Shown here in pieces: positions 6,726 through 12,719 of a DNA stretch of 27,602 nucleotides. Made by a program: the position numbers and the translations under genes. The notes under the pieces are model-generated. The model saw only the letters and a program-made list of their open reading frames with translations. It ran no database searches and had not been told where the DNA came from. The stretch's first letter is position 1. Each line of letters opens with the position of its first letter. Source of the DNA: a virus; the IMG/VR virus record IMGVR_UViG_3300009034_000180, positions 1 to 27,602 of that record; one strand, 5' to 3'.

Positions 6726-6851
6726 ATGGTAAATTTGCCGCTATTTGTATTTGCGTGGATTGTTCTTATGGTATTTGTAATAGGATTTATTTTAGGTTGG
6801 TTGTGTGGTGAGAAATTAGAAGTTAAGAACAAGGAGAACAAGCATGGATAG
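6726..6851 (+). CDS. 41-residue single-span membrane protein
   Basis: An ATG eight bases past GAGGGAGG opens 41 codons. Residues 5-27 form one strong membrane span (PLFVFAWIVLMVFVIGFIL), followed by a charged tail (GEKLEVKNKENKHG). The TAG overlaps the next gene's start region by eight bases. It is a probable small inner-membrane peptide of unknown role. The good ribosome site and coupling make it credible. Confidence 0.65.
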   Translation: MVNLPLFVFAWIVLMVFVIGFILGWLCGEKLEVKNKENKHG

Positions 6852-7179
6852 GAAGGAAGCGATTGAAGTAGTTGAATCTGAGATATCTTATTGGGAAGGC
6901 ACCATTGATGAAGAAAAGCACGGTGGCAATGTTTCTGATGTTGCAGAGAATGAGTTAGAAGGAATTAAAGTTCTTCTCTCCACCGCCAAGCTGGTTGAGA
7001 AAGCGGTGGGGAAGGTAAGAGAAGAGATAGACAGACTTGAAAAGATGGACCCTAATATTTTAAAAGATGCACGATTTTCTCGAAGAATTAATAACAGACT
7101 TGATGACCCGCAAGGGTATGGTGGTGCAGAATTATTAACTCTTAGATGGATATGTGACCTGCTAACCGAGGGGGAGTGA
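6844..7179 (+). CDS. Coiled-coil accessory protein, paralogue 1
   Basis: A 111-aa acidic helical protein with long heptad-like stretches (AVGKVREEIDRLEKMD), ending DLLTEGE. It shares its core GKVREEID(R/K)L(E/D)K and its ending LLTEGE with the next protein, so the two are a tandem duplication. The 3' DNA CTGCTAACCGAGGGGGAGTG is also shared. AAGGAGAACAAGC supplies the ribosome site. The function is unknown. Confidence 0.65.
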   Translation: MDRKEAIEVVESEISYWEGTIDEEKHGGNVSDVAENELEGIKVLLSTAKLVEKAVGKVREEIDRLEKMDPNILKDARFSRRINNRLDDPQGYGGAELLTLRWICDLLTEGE

Positions 7180-7493
7180 TGAAACTGGAAAAGGCGATTG
7201 AGATAATAGAAAAATTACAAGAACCTATTGAGACTACTGAACCGTTAGAAGGAACTGGTTTGAGTTATCCTATAAGAGTTCCGCCTGAAGAAGTTTGCCT
7301 TGGCGAGCAAGAACATGAAGCACTTGAATTAGCAAGGTTTAATCTTAAGCGGATGAAGGATGTGGTGGGGAAGGTAAGAGAAGAAATAGACAAACTTGAT
7401 AAGTTAGAACAACAGGGGACCTTAACTGCTGAACAATACATGGTTAGGACAGACCTCAAATGGTTTCTCACCCTGCTAACCGAGGGGGAGTGA
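7179..7493 (+). CDS. Coiled-coil accessory protein, paralogue 2
   Basis: A 104-aa protein starting at the ATG that overlaps the previous TGA. It begins KLEKAIEIIEKLQEP and shares the motif VVGKVREEIDKLDKLE and the ending LLTEGE with paralogue 1. Its first residues also resemble those of the 130-aa protein at 7644 (ELEKAIELA), so a three-member family is likely. Identity is highest at the ends, which may be kept alike by gene conversion. The function is unknown. Confidence 0.65.
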   Translation: MKLEKAIEIIEKLQEPIETTEPLEGTGLSYPIRVPPEEVCLGEQEHEALELARFNLKRMKDVVGKVREEIDKLDKLEQQGTLTAEQYMVRTDLKWFLTLLTEGE

Positions 7494-7672
7494 TGGAGCT
7501 ATATCATTATGATGAAAATAATATTCCCTGTATTTGCAGACCTGAGCCAGCAAAAACTAAAGTAGGTATTAAATTTTATTGTTTCCTTTGTAAAAGATAT
7601 GTAAAACCCGACAAGAAGCACAAGTTACATTTAAGGAGGCCCAATGAGCAAGGAACTGGAAAAGGCGATTGA
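7493..7672 (+). CDS. Small zinc-ribbon protein (59 aa)
   Basis: The start is the ATG at 7493, which overlaps the previous TGA after GAGGGGGAG; the longer frame from 7460 lacks a site. The product has CICRPEP and YCFLCKRYVK, a C-x-C plus C-x2-C arrangement of a small zinc ribbon, then a basic tail (DKKHKLHLRR). It overlaps the next gene by 29 bases. It could bind nucleic acid, but this is only suggested by the cysteines and the charge. Confidence 0.6.
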   Translation: MELYHYDENNIPCICRPEPAKTKVGIKFYCFLCKRYVKPDKKHKLHLRRPNEQGTGKGD

Positions 7673-8036
7673 ACTGGCAAAATATGAATATAATTTACTT
7701 AGAGAAGTTGCTAATAAAACTGGGTTTGACAATGTTGAAAATAGTGCCGAAGCCCTCCGCCTCGTGATTGAGGGGGCGAAAGAACTGATTAAATTACAAA
7801 AGGATATTGACGAAGGGGTGCTGGTGGTGGAGGGGTTAGGAACTTCACCCATCCTCTCCTTTCTCCAGAAGGTGAGGGAGGAGTGTAAGAAACAAGAATA
7901 TTGGGATGAGGAACTTGAAGGATGGATGTGTCCTAATAACTGCCCTCACTATTATAGTATTTGCCTTCATGCTCCGACTAATTGGACAGACGAACAACTA
8001 ACCACCTTCATCGAGAAGGTGGAGGGAGGGGGGTGA
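7644..8036 (+). CDS. Coiled-coil accessory protein with Cys cluster, paralogue 3
   Basis: A 130-aa protein that begins SKELEKAIELAKYEYNLL, like the start of paralogue 2, and has an internal LQKVREECKKQE like their VREEID core. It adds a C-terminal part with GWMCPNNCPHYYSICLHAP, where C-x3-C and a later cysteine and histidine may bind a metal. The ribosome site AAGGAGG precedes it. It is a likely diverged third member of the local family, of unknown function. Confidence 0.6.
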   Translation: MSKELEKAIELAKYEYNLLREVANKTGFDNVENSAEALRLVIEGAKELIKLQKDIDEGVLVVEGLGTSPILSFLQKVREECKKQEYWDEELEGWMCPNNCPHYYSICLHAPTNWTDEQLTTFIEKVEGGG

Positions 8037-8039
8037 ATT

Positions 8040-8225
8040 ATGATTAAAGTAGAGTGTTTTTGTTGTCTTCAAGAATTAGATAAACAAGGAGCTATTTTAC
8101 TGAGCCCTCCTAATAAATACAGCGAAGTAGATAAATATCATTTGTGTTGGGCTTGTTATCGGAAAGTGATGGAAGGAATATCGGATATTAAACATAACAT
8201 TAAGAAAGGAGGTAATCATGCCTGA
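8040..8225 (+). CDS. Small double-CxxC protein (61 aa)
   Basis: The product has CFCC near the start and CWAC at about residue 36, the spacing of a treble-clef or zinc-ribbon knuckle, and a basic end. GGGGGGTGA ahead of the ATG is a plausible ribosome site. It overlaps the next gene by eight bases. This is the fourth or fifth tiny cysteine-knuckle protein in this arm, which suggests a functional theme, but no specific role can be given. Confidence 0.6.
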   Translation: MIKVECFCCLQELDKQGAILLSPPNKYSEVDKYHLCWACYRKVMEGISDIKHNIKKGGNHA

Positions 8226-8409
8226 AAAAACCAATGGCTGGAGAAAGGTGGTCATCTTTTTGGTTTCCGAAGTGACGGTGCTTCTAATGACGCTGTTTGG
8301 AGGATTATCAGCAGAGACGGCGGCTGATGTAATCAAATACATCGCTTTAGGCTTCTTCGCTGGTAACGGGATTGAACACTTGGGGAAGCTGATTAATATC
8401 GTCAAGTAG
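8218..8409 (+). CDS. Small membrane protein, holin-like
   Basis: A 63-aa protein with a strong AAAGGAGG site. It has two hydrophobic segments, VVIFLVSEVTVLLMTLFGG and VIKYIALGFFAGNGI, separated by a short turn with acidic residues, and a charged N-terminus. This topology fits a class II holin, but small accessory membrane proteins can look the same. The recognisable lysin is on the opposite strand at 11764-12183 beside another holin-like gene, so this one may have a different timing or role. Confidence 0.55.
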   Translation: MPEKTNGWRKVVIFLVSEVTVLLMTLFGGLSAETAADVIKYIALGFFAGNGIEHLGKLINIVK

Positions 8410-8410
8410 G

Positions 8411-8590
8411 CTTTCCATCCTCACCCAGGGATGGAACCTCCCGAAAATGAGTAAACGCTTGGATACCAAGAAGGTTGCTTATTTCCTCCTGGCCCGGTGG
8501 GATAGGGAGTGTATAGCTGAGGGGTAGCCGGGCCAACTGAATTACTCAGGGCTGGTTGTAGGGGACTTGTCTCCGCCAGCCCTGGGGGAT
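8411..8590 (+). ncRNA. Candidate structured RNA with nested GC-rich stems
   Basis: This stretch has no credible gene but holds a dense set of long perfect stems. They are 8413-8420/8429-8436 (TTCCATCC, 8 bp), an enclosing stem 8448-8454/8542-8548 (TGAGTAA, 7 bp), inner hairpins 8458-8462/8466-8470 and 8490-8497/8528-8535 (TGGCCCGG, 8 bp), and 8549-8555/8576-8582 (GGGCTGG, extendable to 9 bp). The last is capped by 8561-8565/8570-8574 with a CTTG tetraloop. CTCC at 8486-8489 could pair with GGAG at 8506-8509 inside a loop as a pseudoknot. The stems are far more GC-rich than their surroundings. The class is not recognised. Confidence 0.6.
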
Positions 8591-8608
8591 TGAATTTGTA
8601 ATTACTAT

Positions 8609-8659
8609 AAAAGCACAGGGAGTTCCTATTAATATTGCATATATCTACTCCCCGCTTTT
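8609..8659 (+). repeat. Covarying hairpin repeat R1
   Basis: Outer stem AAAGC (8610-8614) pairs with GCTTT (8654-8658). An internal loop has ACA on the 5' side and a single C (8653) on the 3' side. Inner stem GGGAG (8618-8622) pairs with CTCCC (8648-8652). The terminal loop starts TTCCTATTAAT and ends CTA, with a small AT mini-stem inside. Confidence 0.75.
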
Positions 8660-8667
8660 TAAAATTC

Positions 8668-8722
8668 GAGGCATAAGAAGTTCCTATTAATTTGACTTGA
8701 AATCAAAATTACTTCTCGCCTC
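8668..8722 (+). repeat. Covarying hairpin repeat R2
   Basis: Outer stem GAGGC (8668-8672) pairs with GCCTC (8718-8722). The internal loop is ATA opposite C8717. Inner stem AGAAG (8676-8680) pairs with CTTCT (8712-8716). The loop starts TTCCTATTAAT, contains a mini-stem TTTGA/TCAAA, and ends TTA. Compared with R1 and R3, both strands of the stems change together. Confidence 0.75.
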
Positions 8723-8750
8723 ATTTATTTAGAAAGTTATAAAGGTTTAA

Positions 8751-8799
8751 TAAGGCAAAGGAAGTTCCTATAAAAATTTGCCAATTACTTCCCGCCTTA
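8751..8799 (+). repeat. Covarying hairpin repeat R3
   Basis: Outer stem TAAGGC (8751-8756) pairs with GCCTTA (8794-8799). The internal loop is AAA opposite C8793. Inner stem GGAAG (8760-8764) pairs with CTTCC (8788-8792). The loop starts TTCCTATAAAAA and ends TTA. It lies seven bases ahead of the AAAGGAGG site of the 659-aa gene. Confidence 0.75.
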
Positions 8800-8819
8800 A
8801 TTTATAAAGGAGGTTCAAG

Positions 8820-10799
8820 ATGAAATCGATGGTAAGGTTGTTCAAAGCGGTTGAGATAAAATCAAAGAAAAAAAAGAATCCGAGTAAGGAGCTGATGAAG
8901 GAAACTATAAAAAGAGGATTCATCTTTTCTTCGGAAGTAGCTTATAATTATACAGAGCAGGAACTAAGAAAATTAATTAAAATCATAGAAGAAGAGGTCG
9001 GCCTAACTGCCGAGAAAATGAATCAGTCTTTTCATAAGTCTTGGCAGAAAATTAAGGAGGCGGATTTAGAACAGTTGGTAGTTGAACAAATAGCACATTA
9101 TTTAACTACTTATGGGAAAGAACAGCCTAAAGAATATCTAATAGAAAAAGAGGAGCAATGGGGAGTAGATAATCTGGCAGAGAAAATAATCGAATTGCCT
9201 GACTTTGAATCGAATAAAATCCAAAATGAAAACTATATCTATATCCCAAAGGAGGCATTGAATATACCGGATATTGAGATAGATAGGATTCAGCTTACAG
9301 TCATCAAGGGTTATACGAAAAAAGAATTAAAAGAAAAGTTGCTATCATTGCTTCAATCAGGGATAGCCCTCGGAGAAGAGACTATAAATGATGTTGTTGA
9401 TATTGCCACTCATGTTGGGATAGACGAAGAAGATATAGATAATATAAAAAATAAAGAGGTAAAGATAGCTCTTTACGATTACCTAAAACTGTTCCCGGAA
9501 AACCCCATCGAGTTTTTAAGATATGTTATTTATAAATGCACAGGCAAAACACTTCTAATCAAAGATAAGGCTACTATAGAGGGAATCAAGGAGCCTGAAG
9601 GTTCAAGTGTTCTTCCTTTGTTTAAGAAATATAAAAAGAAGCACGGATTGGAAAACTTAGCTCAGATATTTTTAAGGTTCAAGCCTCTTTTCCTTGCCTT
9701 CAAAGCCGATAGAACAATGAGTCCTACCATAAATAAAATAAGGAGGTTTGCTAAAACACATCATAAGCCAATGGGAGAGGATTATCTTAATGAGGTTACT
9801 GCTAAGATTAAGAAAGGGGAAAGGATAGAAAAGAATAAACTGGAGGAAGAGTTAAGCAGAGTAAATACATTTAGAAAAATAAGATTGGCTTATGCTTTGA
9901 AATTTAGAACGAAAGATGTTGATTCAATCCTTTATAGGATAAGGAACGGAAAGGGATATGCAACGGATTTTAGTTTTGAGAAAAAAGCTATGGCGAAAAA
10001 GATATTGGATGTTGTTATGGATTCGATAGTTGAGGATATGAAAGCGAATATCAAGGGCAAGAAAATCTATATCCCTGAGTATATAACTTACACGCTACCC
10101 GCAACAGAGAAGCAGTTTACTGGTGATTTTCCTTCCGGGAGTTATGTCTCAATACCGAAGGATATGATTGTTGGTATTCATTGGGAAAATGTAGATGGAA
10201 ATATGATCGACCTGGATTTGTCTATGGTAAATGATGAAATGAAAATCGGATGGGATTCTGTATATAGAACAGAAGATAGAAATATTTTATTTTCCGGGGA
10301 CATAACAAACGCCCCAAAGCCGAAAGGAGCAACCGAGTTATTCTATATCAGAAAGCAGATTATGAGCTCATATATCCTTTTTGTGAATTATTATAATTAT
10401 GACGATGATGTGGAAGTTCCCTTCAAGATAATTGTAGCAAAAGAGCAAGCAAGGAATTTTAAAGAGAATTATATGGTTAACCCAAACAATGTGATGTCTA
10501 TTGCTAAAACAAAGATTGACCAAAAGCAAAAACTGTTAGGGCTATTGGTAACGACAACTAATGAATGTAGGTTTTATTTTGCGGAAACTTATCTTGGCAG
10601 GTCAATAACTTCTTCAAATTCAGTATTTGTTAAGAATAGCCTTGAATATCTTTTTGGTTTTTATAGGAATACTATTGATTTGAATAGTCTGTTAATAAAA
10701 GCGGGAGGTAATTTAGTAGCAAATAAGGATAAGTGTAATATAGATTTATCCCCTGAAAGTCTGGAAAAGGATAAGATTATAAATCTAATAAAACCATGA
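8820..10799 (+). CDS. Large protein of unknown family with C-terminal TerD-like domain
   Basis: This 659-aa protein has a strong AAAGGAGG site. The N-terminus is basic (KSKKKKNPSKE, residues 14-24), and residues 25-415 are mostly helical, with conserved-looking stretches such as NTFRKIRLAYALKFRTKDVD (349-368) and a helix-rich solenoid appearance. Residues about 430-545 are beta-rich and match the TerD pattern by eye: DLDLSM (464-469), FSGDIT (491-496) and YILFVNYYNYDDD (518-530), resembling the DLDAS, TGDN and strand motifs of TerD calcium-binding domains. A further 110 residues follow. No signal peptide or membrane span is visible. It sits directly behind three structured repeats, and its stop overlaps the winged-helix gene by four bases. 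RNA binding to those repeats is an inference. Stress or defence roles known for TerD systems are another possibility. Confidence 0.7.
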   Translation: MKSMVRLFKAVEIKSKKKKNPSKELMKETIKRGFIFSSEVAYNYTEQELRKLIKIIEEEVGLTAEKMNQSFHKSWQKIKEADLEQLVVEQIAHYLTTYGKEQPKEYLIEKEEQWGVDNLAEKIIELPDFESNKIQNENYIYIPKEALNIPDIEIDRIQLTVIKGYTKKELKEKLLSLLQSGIALGEETINDVVDIATHVGIDEEDIDNIKNKEVKIALYDYLKLFPENPIEFLRYVIYKCTGKTLLIKDKATIEGIKEPEGSSVLPLFKKYKKKHGLENLAQIFLRFKPLFLAFKADRTMSPTINKIRRFAKTHHKPMGEDYLNEVTAKIKKGERIEKNKLEEELSRVNTFRKIRLAYALKFRTKDVDSILYRIRNGKGYATDFSFEKKAMAKKILDVVMDSIVEDMKANIKGKKIYIPEYITYTLPATEKQFTGDFPSGSYVSIPKDMIVGIHWENVDGNMIDLDLSMVNDEMKIGWDSVYRTEDRNILFSGDITNAPKPKGATELFYIRKQIMSSYILFVNYYNYDDDVEVPFKIIVAKEQARNFKENYMVNPNNVMSIAKTKIDQKQKLLGLLVTTTNECRFYFAETYLGRSITSSNSVFVKNSLEYLFGFYRNTIDLNSLLIKAGGNLVANKDKCNIDLSPESLEKDKIINLIKP

Positions 10800-11170
10800 C
10801 TTGGTTTCTAAAAGAAAGATTTAGTAGGGAGGAGCGAATCGTCTTTGATGAGATAGATAATCATCAAGGCCGGGAATCCGCTATCTCTGTGCCTATCCTG
10901 ACAAGGTGTGTGCAGATCCGATTGAATGGGGATTATATCTCTGAGGTTAAAGTTAGGAAAATCGTTAGGGCCCTTATCGTAAAACATGGGATGCCGATTG
11001 GATCGGCCACTCGATTCCCATCCGGCTATTATATCATAACCGATGCCGAGGAGCTAAAAGAAGTGGTGAGATCTCTCAGGAGTAGGGGATTGAATATATT
11101 AAAAAGAGCGTCAAAAATAGAGAGTGCCGGCAGAAGGAATTTTACAGGGCAGTTGAGATTGGAGGTATAG
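10796..11170 (+). CDS. Winged-helix DNA-binding protein
   Basis: This 124-aa protein has a helix-turn-helix segment at about residues 28-62 (ISVPILTRCVQIRLNGD, then SEVKVRKIVRALIVKHG). A wing follows with PIGSATRFPSGYYIITDAEE, and then a helical tail with LRSRGLNILKRA. This layout is common in small phage replication or regulatory proteins, where the wing reads GYYI(I/L). The ATG overlaps the stop of the large gene (ATGA), so the two are co-translated. A palindromic operator with a TATAAT box lies 50-70 bases downstream and is a natural candidate target, though binding is not shown. Confidence 0.7.
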   Translation: MTWFLKERFSREERIVFDEIDNHQGRESAISVPILTRCVQIRLNGDYISEVKVRKIVRALIVKHGMPIGSATRFPSGYYIITDAEELKEVVRSLRSRGLNILKRASKIESAGRRNFTGQLRLEV

Positions 11171-11221
11171 GGTGAAAAACGGGTTAAATATGAGTCTGAG
11201 AGGTAGGGTAAAAGTAGCCTT

Positions 11222-11241
11222 TATAATGCGTTAACGCATTA
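11222..11241 (+). promoter_or_regulatory. Perfect 18-bp palindrome overlapping a TATAAT box
   Basis: TAATGCGTTAACGCATTA at 11224-11241 is a perfect inverted repeat. The hexamer TATAAT at 11222-11227 overlaps its left arm. No good -35 hexamer is seen at the usual distance, so a promoter here would need an activator or be weak. The overlap fits operator control of the small genes that start at 11292. A hairpin terminator is unlikely because no T-run follows. Confidence 0.5.
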
Positions 11242-11291
11242 ATTAGCTCGGTTCCCCTCACCAGGCGAACCCTAAATCATAGAGAGGTATC

Positions 11292-11510
11292 ATGACCCCT
11301 AAAAAGGCTAAATCGAATATCCAATGTTTTGGCCCGAACTGCGATAAAATGGTAGAGCAAAATCGCCCCTGGTCTAAATTCCACTGTGATAAATGCAAGG
11401 GTAAATATCATATATATAAGAATACCCTTATCGGGGTAATAAGTTTATTCAGTAAACCTGCCGCCCTGGATATGCTGGAGAATCTGAGGAGGAGAGTTGA
11501 GAGGAGTTAG
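11292..11510 (+). CDS. Small zinc-finger-like protein (72 aa)
   Basis: The product begins MTPKKAKSNIQCFGPNCDK and has cysteines in C-x4-C and, about 20 residues later, CDKCKGK (C-x2-C), a plausible single zinc site. The tail is helical and basic (MLENLRRRVERS). AGAGAGGTATC ahead of the ATG is a weak ribosome site. It lies just downstream of the palindrome and TATAAT box and may be the first gene under their control. A nucleic-acid-binding role is suggested by the zinc site but not shown. Confidence 0.6.
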   Translation: MTPKKAKSNIQCFGPNCDKMVEQNRPWSKFHCDKCKGKYHIYKNTLIGVISLFSKPAALDMLENLRRRVERS

Positions 11511-11542
11511 CTCAGGGGGTATTGTTTTAGGAAGGAGGCAAA

Positions 11543-11752
11543 ATGGAGAATATAGTTTTTGGAACTCATGAAGATGGATTGGAAGGTGCTATTAAGGAAG
11601 ATATTTATCGTAGAATATTAACAGGTCATTTTTATACTGTTATTGCTCTTATAGTAATGGGAACAAAAAGGGCAATAGAAATTAAGCCATTGAATTTTGA
11701 GATAGGTAATAATTATAGAGAGGCAACAACAATATTAAAAATAATGAAATAA
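11543..11752 (+). CDS. Small hypothetical protein (69 aa)
   Basis: A clear GAAGGAGG site precedes the ATG. The product starts ENIVFGTHEDGLEGAIKED, has a hydrophobic middle (FYTVIALIVMG) and a mixed end. No motif is recognised. It is the last + strand gene and ends 11 bp from the stop of the convergent lysin gene, with no clear terminator between them. Confidence 0.6.
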   Translation: MENIVFGTHEDGLEGAIKEDIYRRILTGHFYTVIALIVMGTKRAIEIKPLNFEIGNNYREATTILKIMK

Positions 11753-11763
11753 TTATAAAGTTA

Positions 11764-12183
11764 TTACCTAAACGGATCTACATACCCTATAATCCGTCTA
11801 TCCCTCTTGATAGGTCTTAGCTTAATGAAGGCATTATATTTGATAGCAGTCAATCGGTCATTTACTTTTGACCCGCCCCCACTTGCCCCCATTGCCAGCC
11901 ATCTATTTATACAGAACTCTACATGAGTAATTTCTTCTTTACCGTAAAATACCAAGCAACCGGATCGGGGCTTATCCACTTTAGGAAACATATTGAATAA
12001 GTCCTTAGCTCTGCAATCGAATTTCCGAGGAAGTCGGCCAACCGATTTAAGCAATTCAATTATTAAGCCTGAGCAATCGAAGCCAGCGATAGGATCGTCC
12101 CCTCCCCAGGAGTAAGGTAAATCCAAAAGAGTCCATGCCCTTTTAATAGCTATTCTACGCATGAGGAAGGGAGGTAGATTCAT
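11764..12183 (-). CDS. NlpC/P60 peptidoglycan hydrolase (probable endolysin or tail lysin)
   Basis: This 139-aa protein shows the NlpC/P60 papain-like core: catalytic C37 in AGFDCSGL, histidine H87 in ITHVEFC, and the glycine-rich strand after it. The family cuts gamma-D-Glu-diaminopimelate bonds in peptidoglycan stems. It has no signal peptide or cell-wall-binding repeat, so export would need the neighbouring holin-like protein, or it could act as a tail-associated lysin. Its ATG overlaps the stop of the holin-like gene (ATGA). As the last gene of the - strand virion operon, an endolysin role is the simpler reading. Confidence 0.8.
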   Translation of the reverse strand: MNLPPFLMRRIAIKRAWTLLDLPYSWGGDDPIAGFDCSGLIIELLKSVGRLPRKFDCRAKDLFNMFPKVDKPRSGCLVFYGKEEITHVEFCINRWLAMGASGGGSKVNDRLTAIKYNAFIKLRPIKRDRRIIGYVDPFR

Positions 12184-12395
12184 TCCAAGCCTCCGAACTT
12201 AATACCAATTATTGTCAAGACTCCTCCCGTTATACCACCGAGAAACGATTTACTTTTATCAAACCAATTCTTATGTTCAAGGGCATAAATTCTCTGTTCA
12301 AGATTATTCAGATTTTGGTAGATGGTATAATTCTGGTCGGCTTGAGGCATTGATTTGAAAGCTTCTTTGCCGATAACCATATGAGCATCTTTCAT
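12180..12395 (-). CDS. Holin-like protein with C-terminal membrane span
   Basis: A 71-aa protein with a helical, coiled-coil-like first two-thirds (NLNNLEQRIYALEHKNW) and one C-terminal hydrophobic span (GGITGGVLTIIGIKFGG). This matches the XhlA/hemolysin-type small phage membrane proteins that assist lysis. It is directly upstream of the NlpC/P60 gene and overlaps both neighbours by a few bases, which supports a lysis cassette. True pore formation is not shown. Confidence 0.65.
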   Translation of the reverse strand: MKDAHMVIGKEAFKSMPQADQNYTIYQNLNNLEQRIYALEHKNWFDKSKSFLGGITGGVLTIIGIKFGGLE

Positions 12396-12718
12396 TATCT
12401 CTCTATCGCTATTGATAAAACCAAAACGTTATCTATCTTTAGATCTCCACTTATAGGCAACTCTTGATAGTTAAGTTTTCCCGCTAATAAATCTAACCAG
12501 ACTTGCTCAGTGATTGTAACTATACATTGAGCATTGTCTGAAGCCCCTCCCTTAACTGTTGGGGGCTTAGTGCTTAAATCAACAGTCCACGATCCGCCGT
12601 TATCCCCTACGATATTAAACTGATAAATAATATTTACAGCATTATACCTTCGGGAATCCCTTGTAACCCCTTCTAATATTCCCTTTTCAAATCCGTCTTT
12701 TATTTTTCTATCTATCAT
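12395..12718 (-). CDS. SCP2-like lipid-binding-domain protein
   Basis: This 107-aa protein fits the SCP2 sterol-carrier pattern. A strand pair FNIVGDNGGSWTVDLSTK leads into TVKGG, then a strand CIVTITEQVWLDLLAGKL, then SGDLKIDNVLVLSIAI, as in the G(D/K)LKI(x)G(D/N) signature. The SCP2 fold makes a hydrophobic tunnel for lipids. It is unusual in a phage, and its location between tail genes and the lysis cassette is striking. The domain could bind host lipid during entry or lysis, or be a structural re-use of the fold. The call rests on pattern by eye. Confidence 0.65.
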   Translation of the reverse strand: MIDRKIKDGFEKGILEGVTRDSRRYNAVNIIYQFNIVGDNGGSWTVDLSTKPPTVKGGASDNAQCIVTITEQVWLDLLAGKLNYQELPISGDLKIDNVLVLSIAIER

Positions 12719-12719
12719 T

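Noticed and set aside
8609-8799. CRISPR array
   Set aside because: The repeats have variable stems, unequal spacing (58 and 84 bases) and covarying rather than identical sequence; no cas1/cas2 genes are present.
8609-10799. Type III toxin-antitoxin (ToxIN-like) locus
   Set aside because: The repeats are longer and more structured than the known antitoxin pseudoknot repeats, and the 659-aa protein is far larger than ToxN/CptN toxins (about 170 aa), with no similarity by eye.
8820-10799. Ro60/TROVE protein with Y RNA
   Set aside because: No von Willebrand A domain or MIDAS DxSxS motif is present; the C-terminal domain is TerD-like. An analogy remains, but not homology.
11753-11763. Bidirectional terminator between the convergent operons
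   Set aside because: Only 11 bp separate the two stop codons, and no hairpin with a T-run is visible there.
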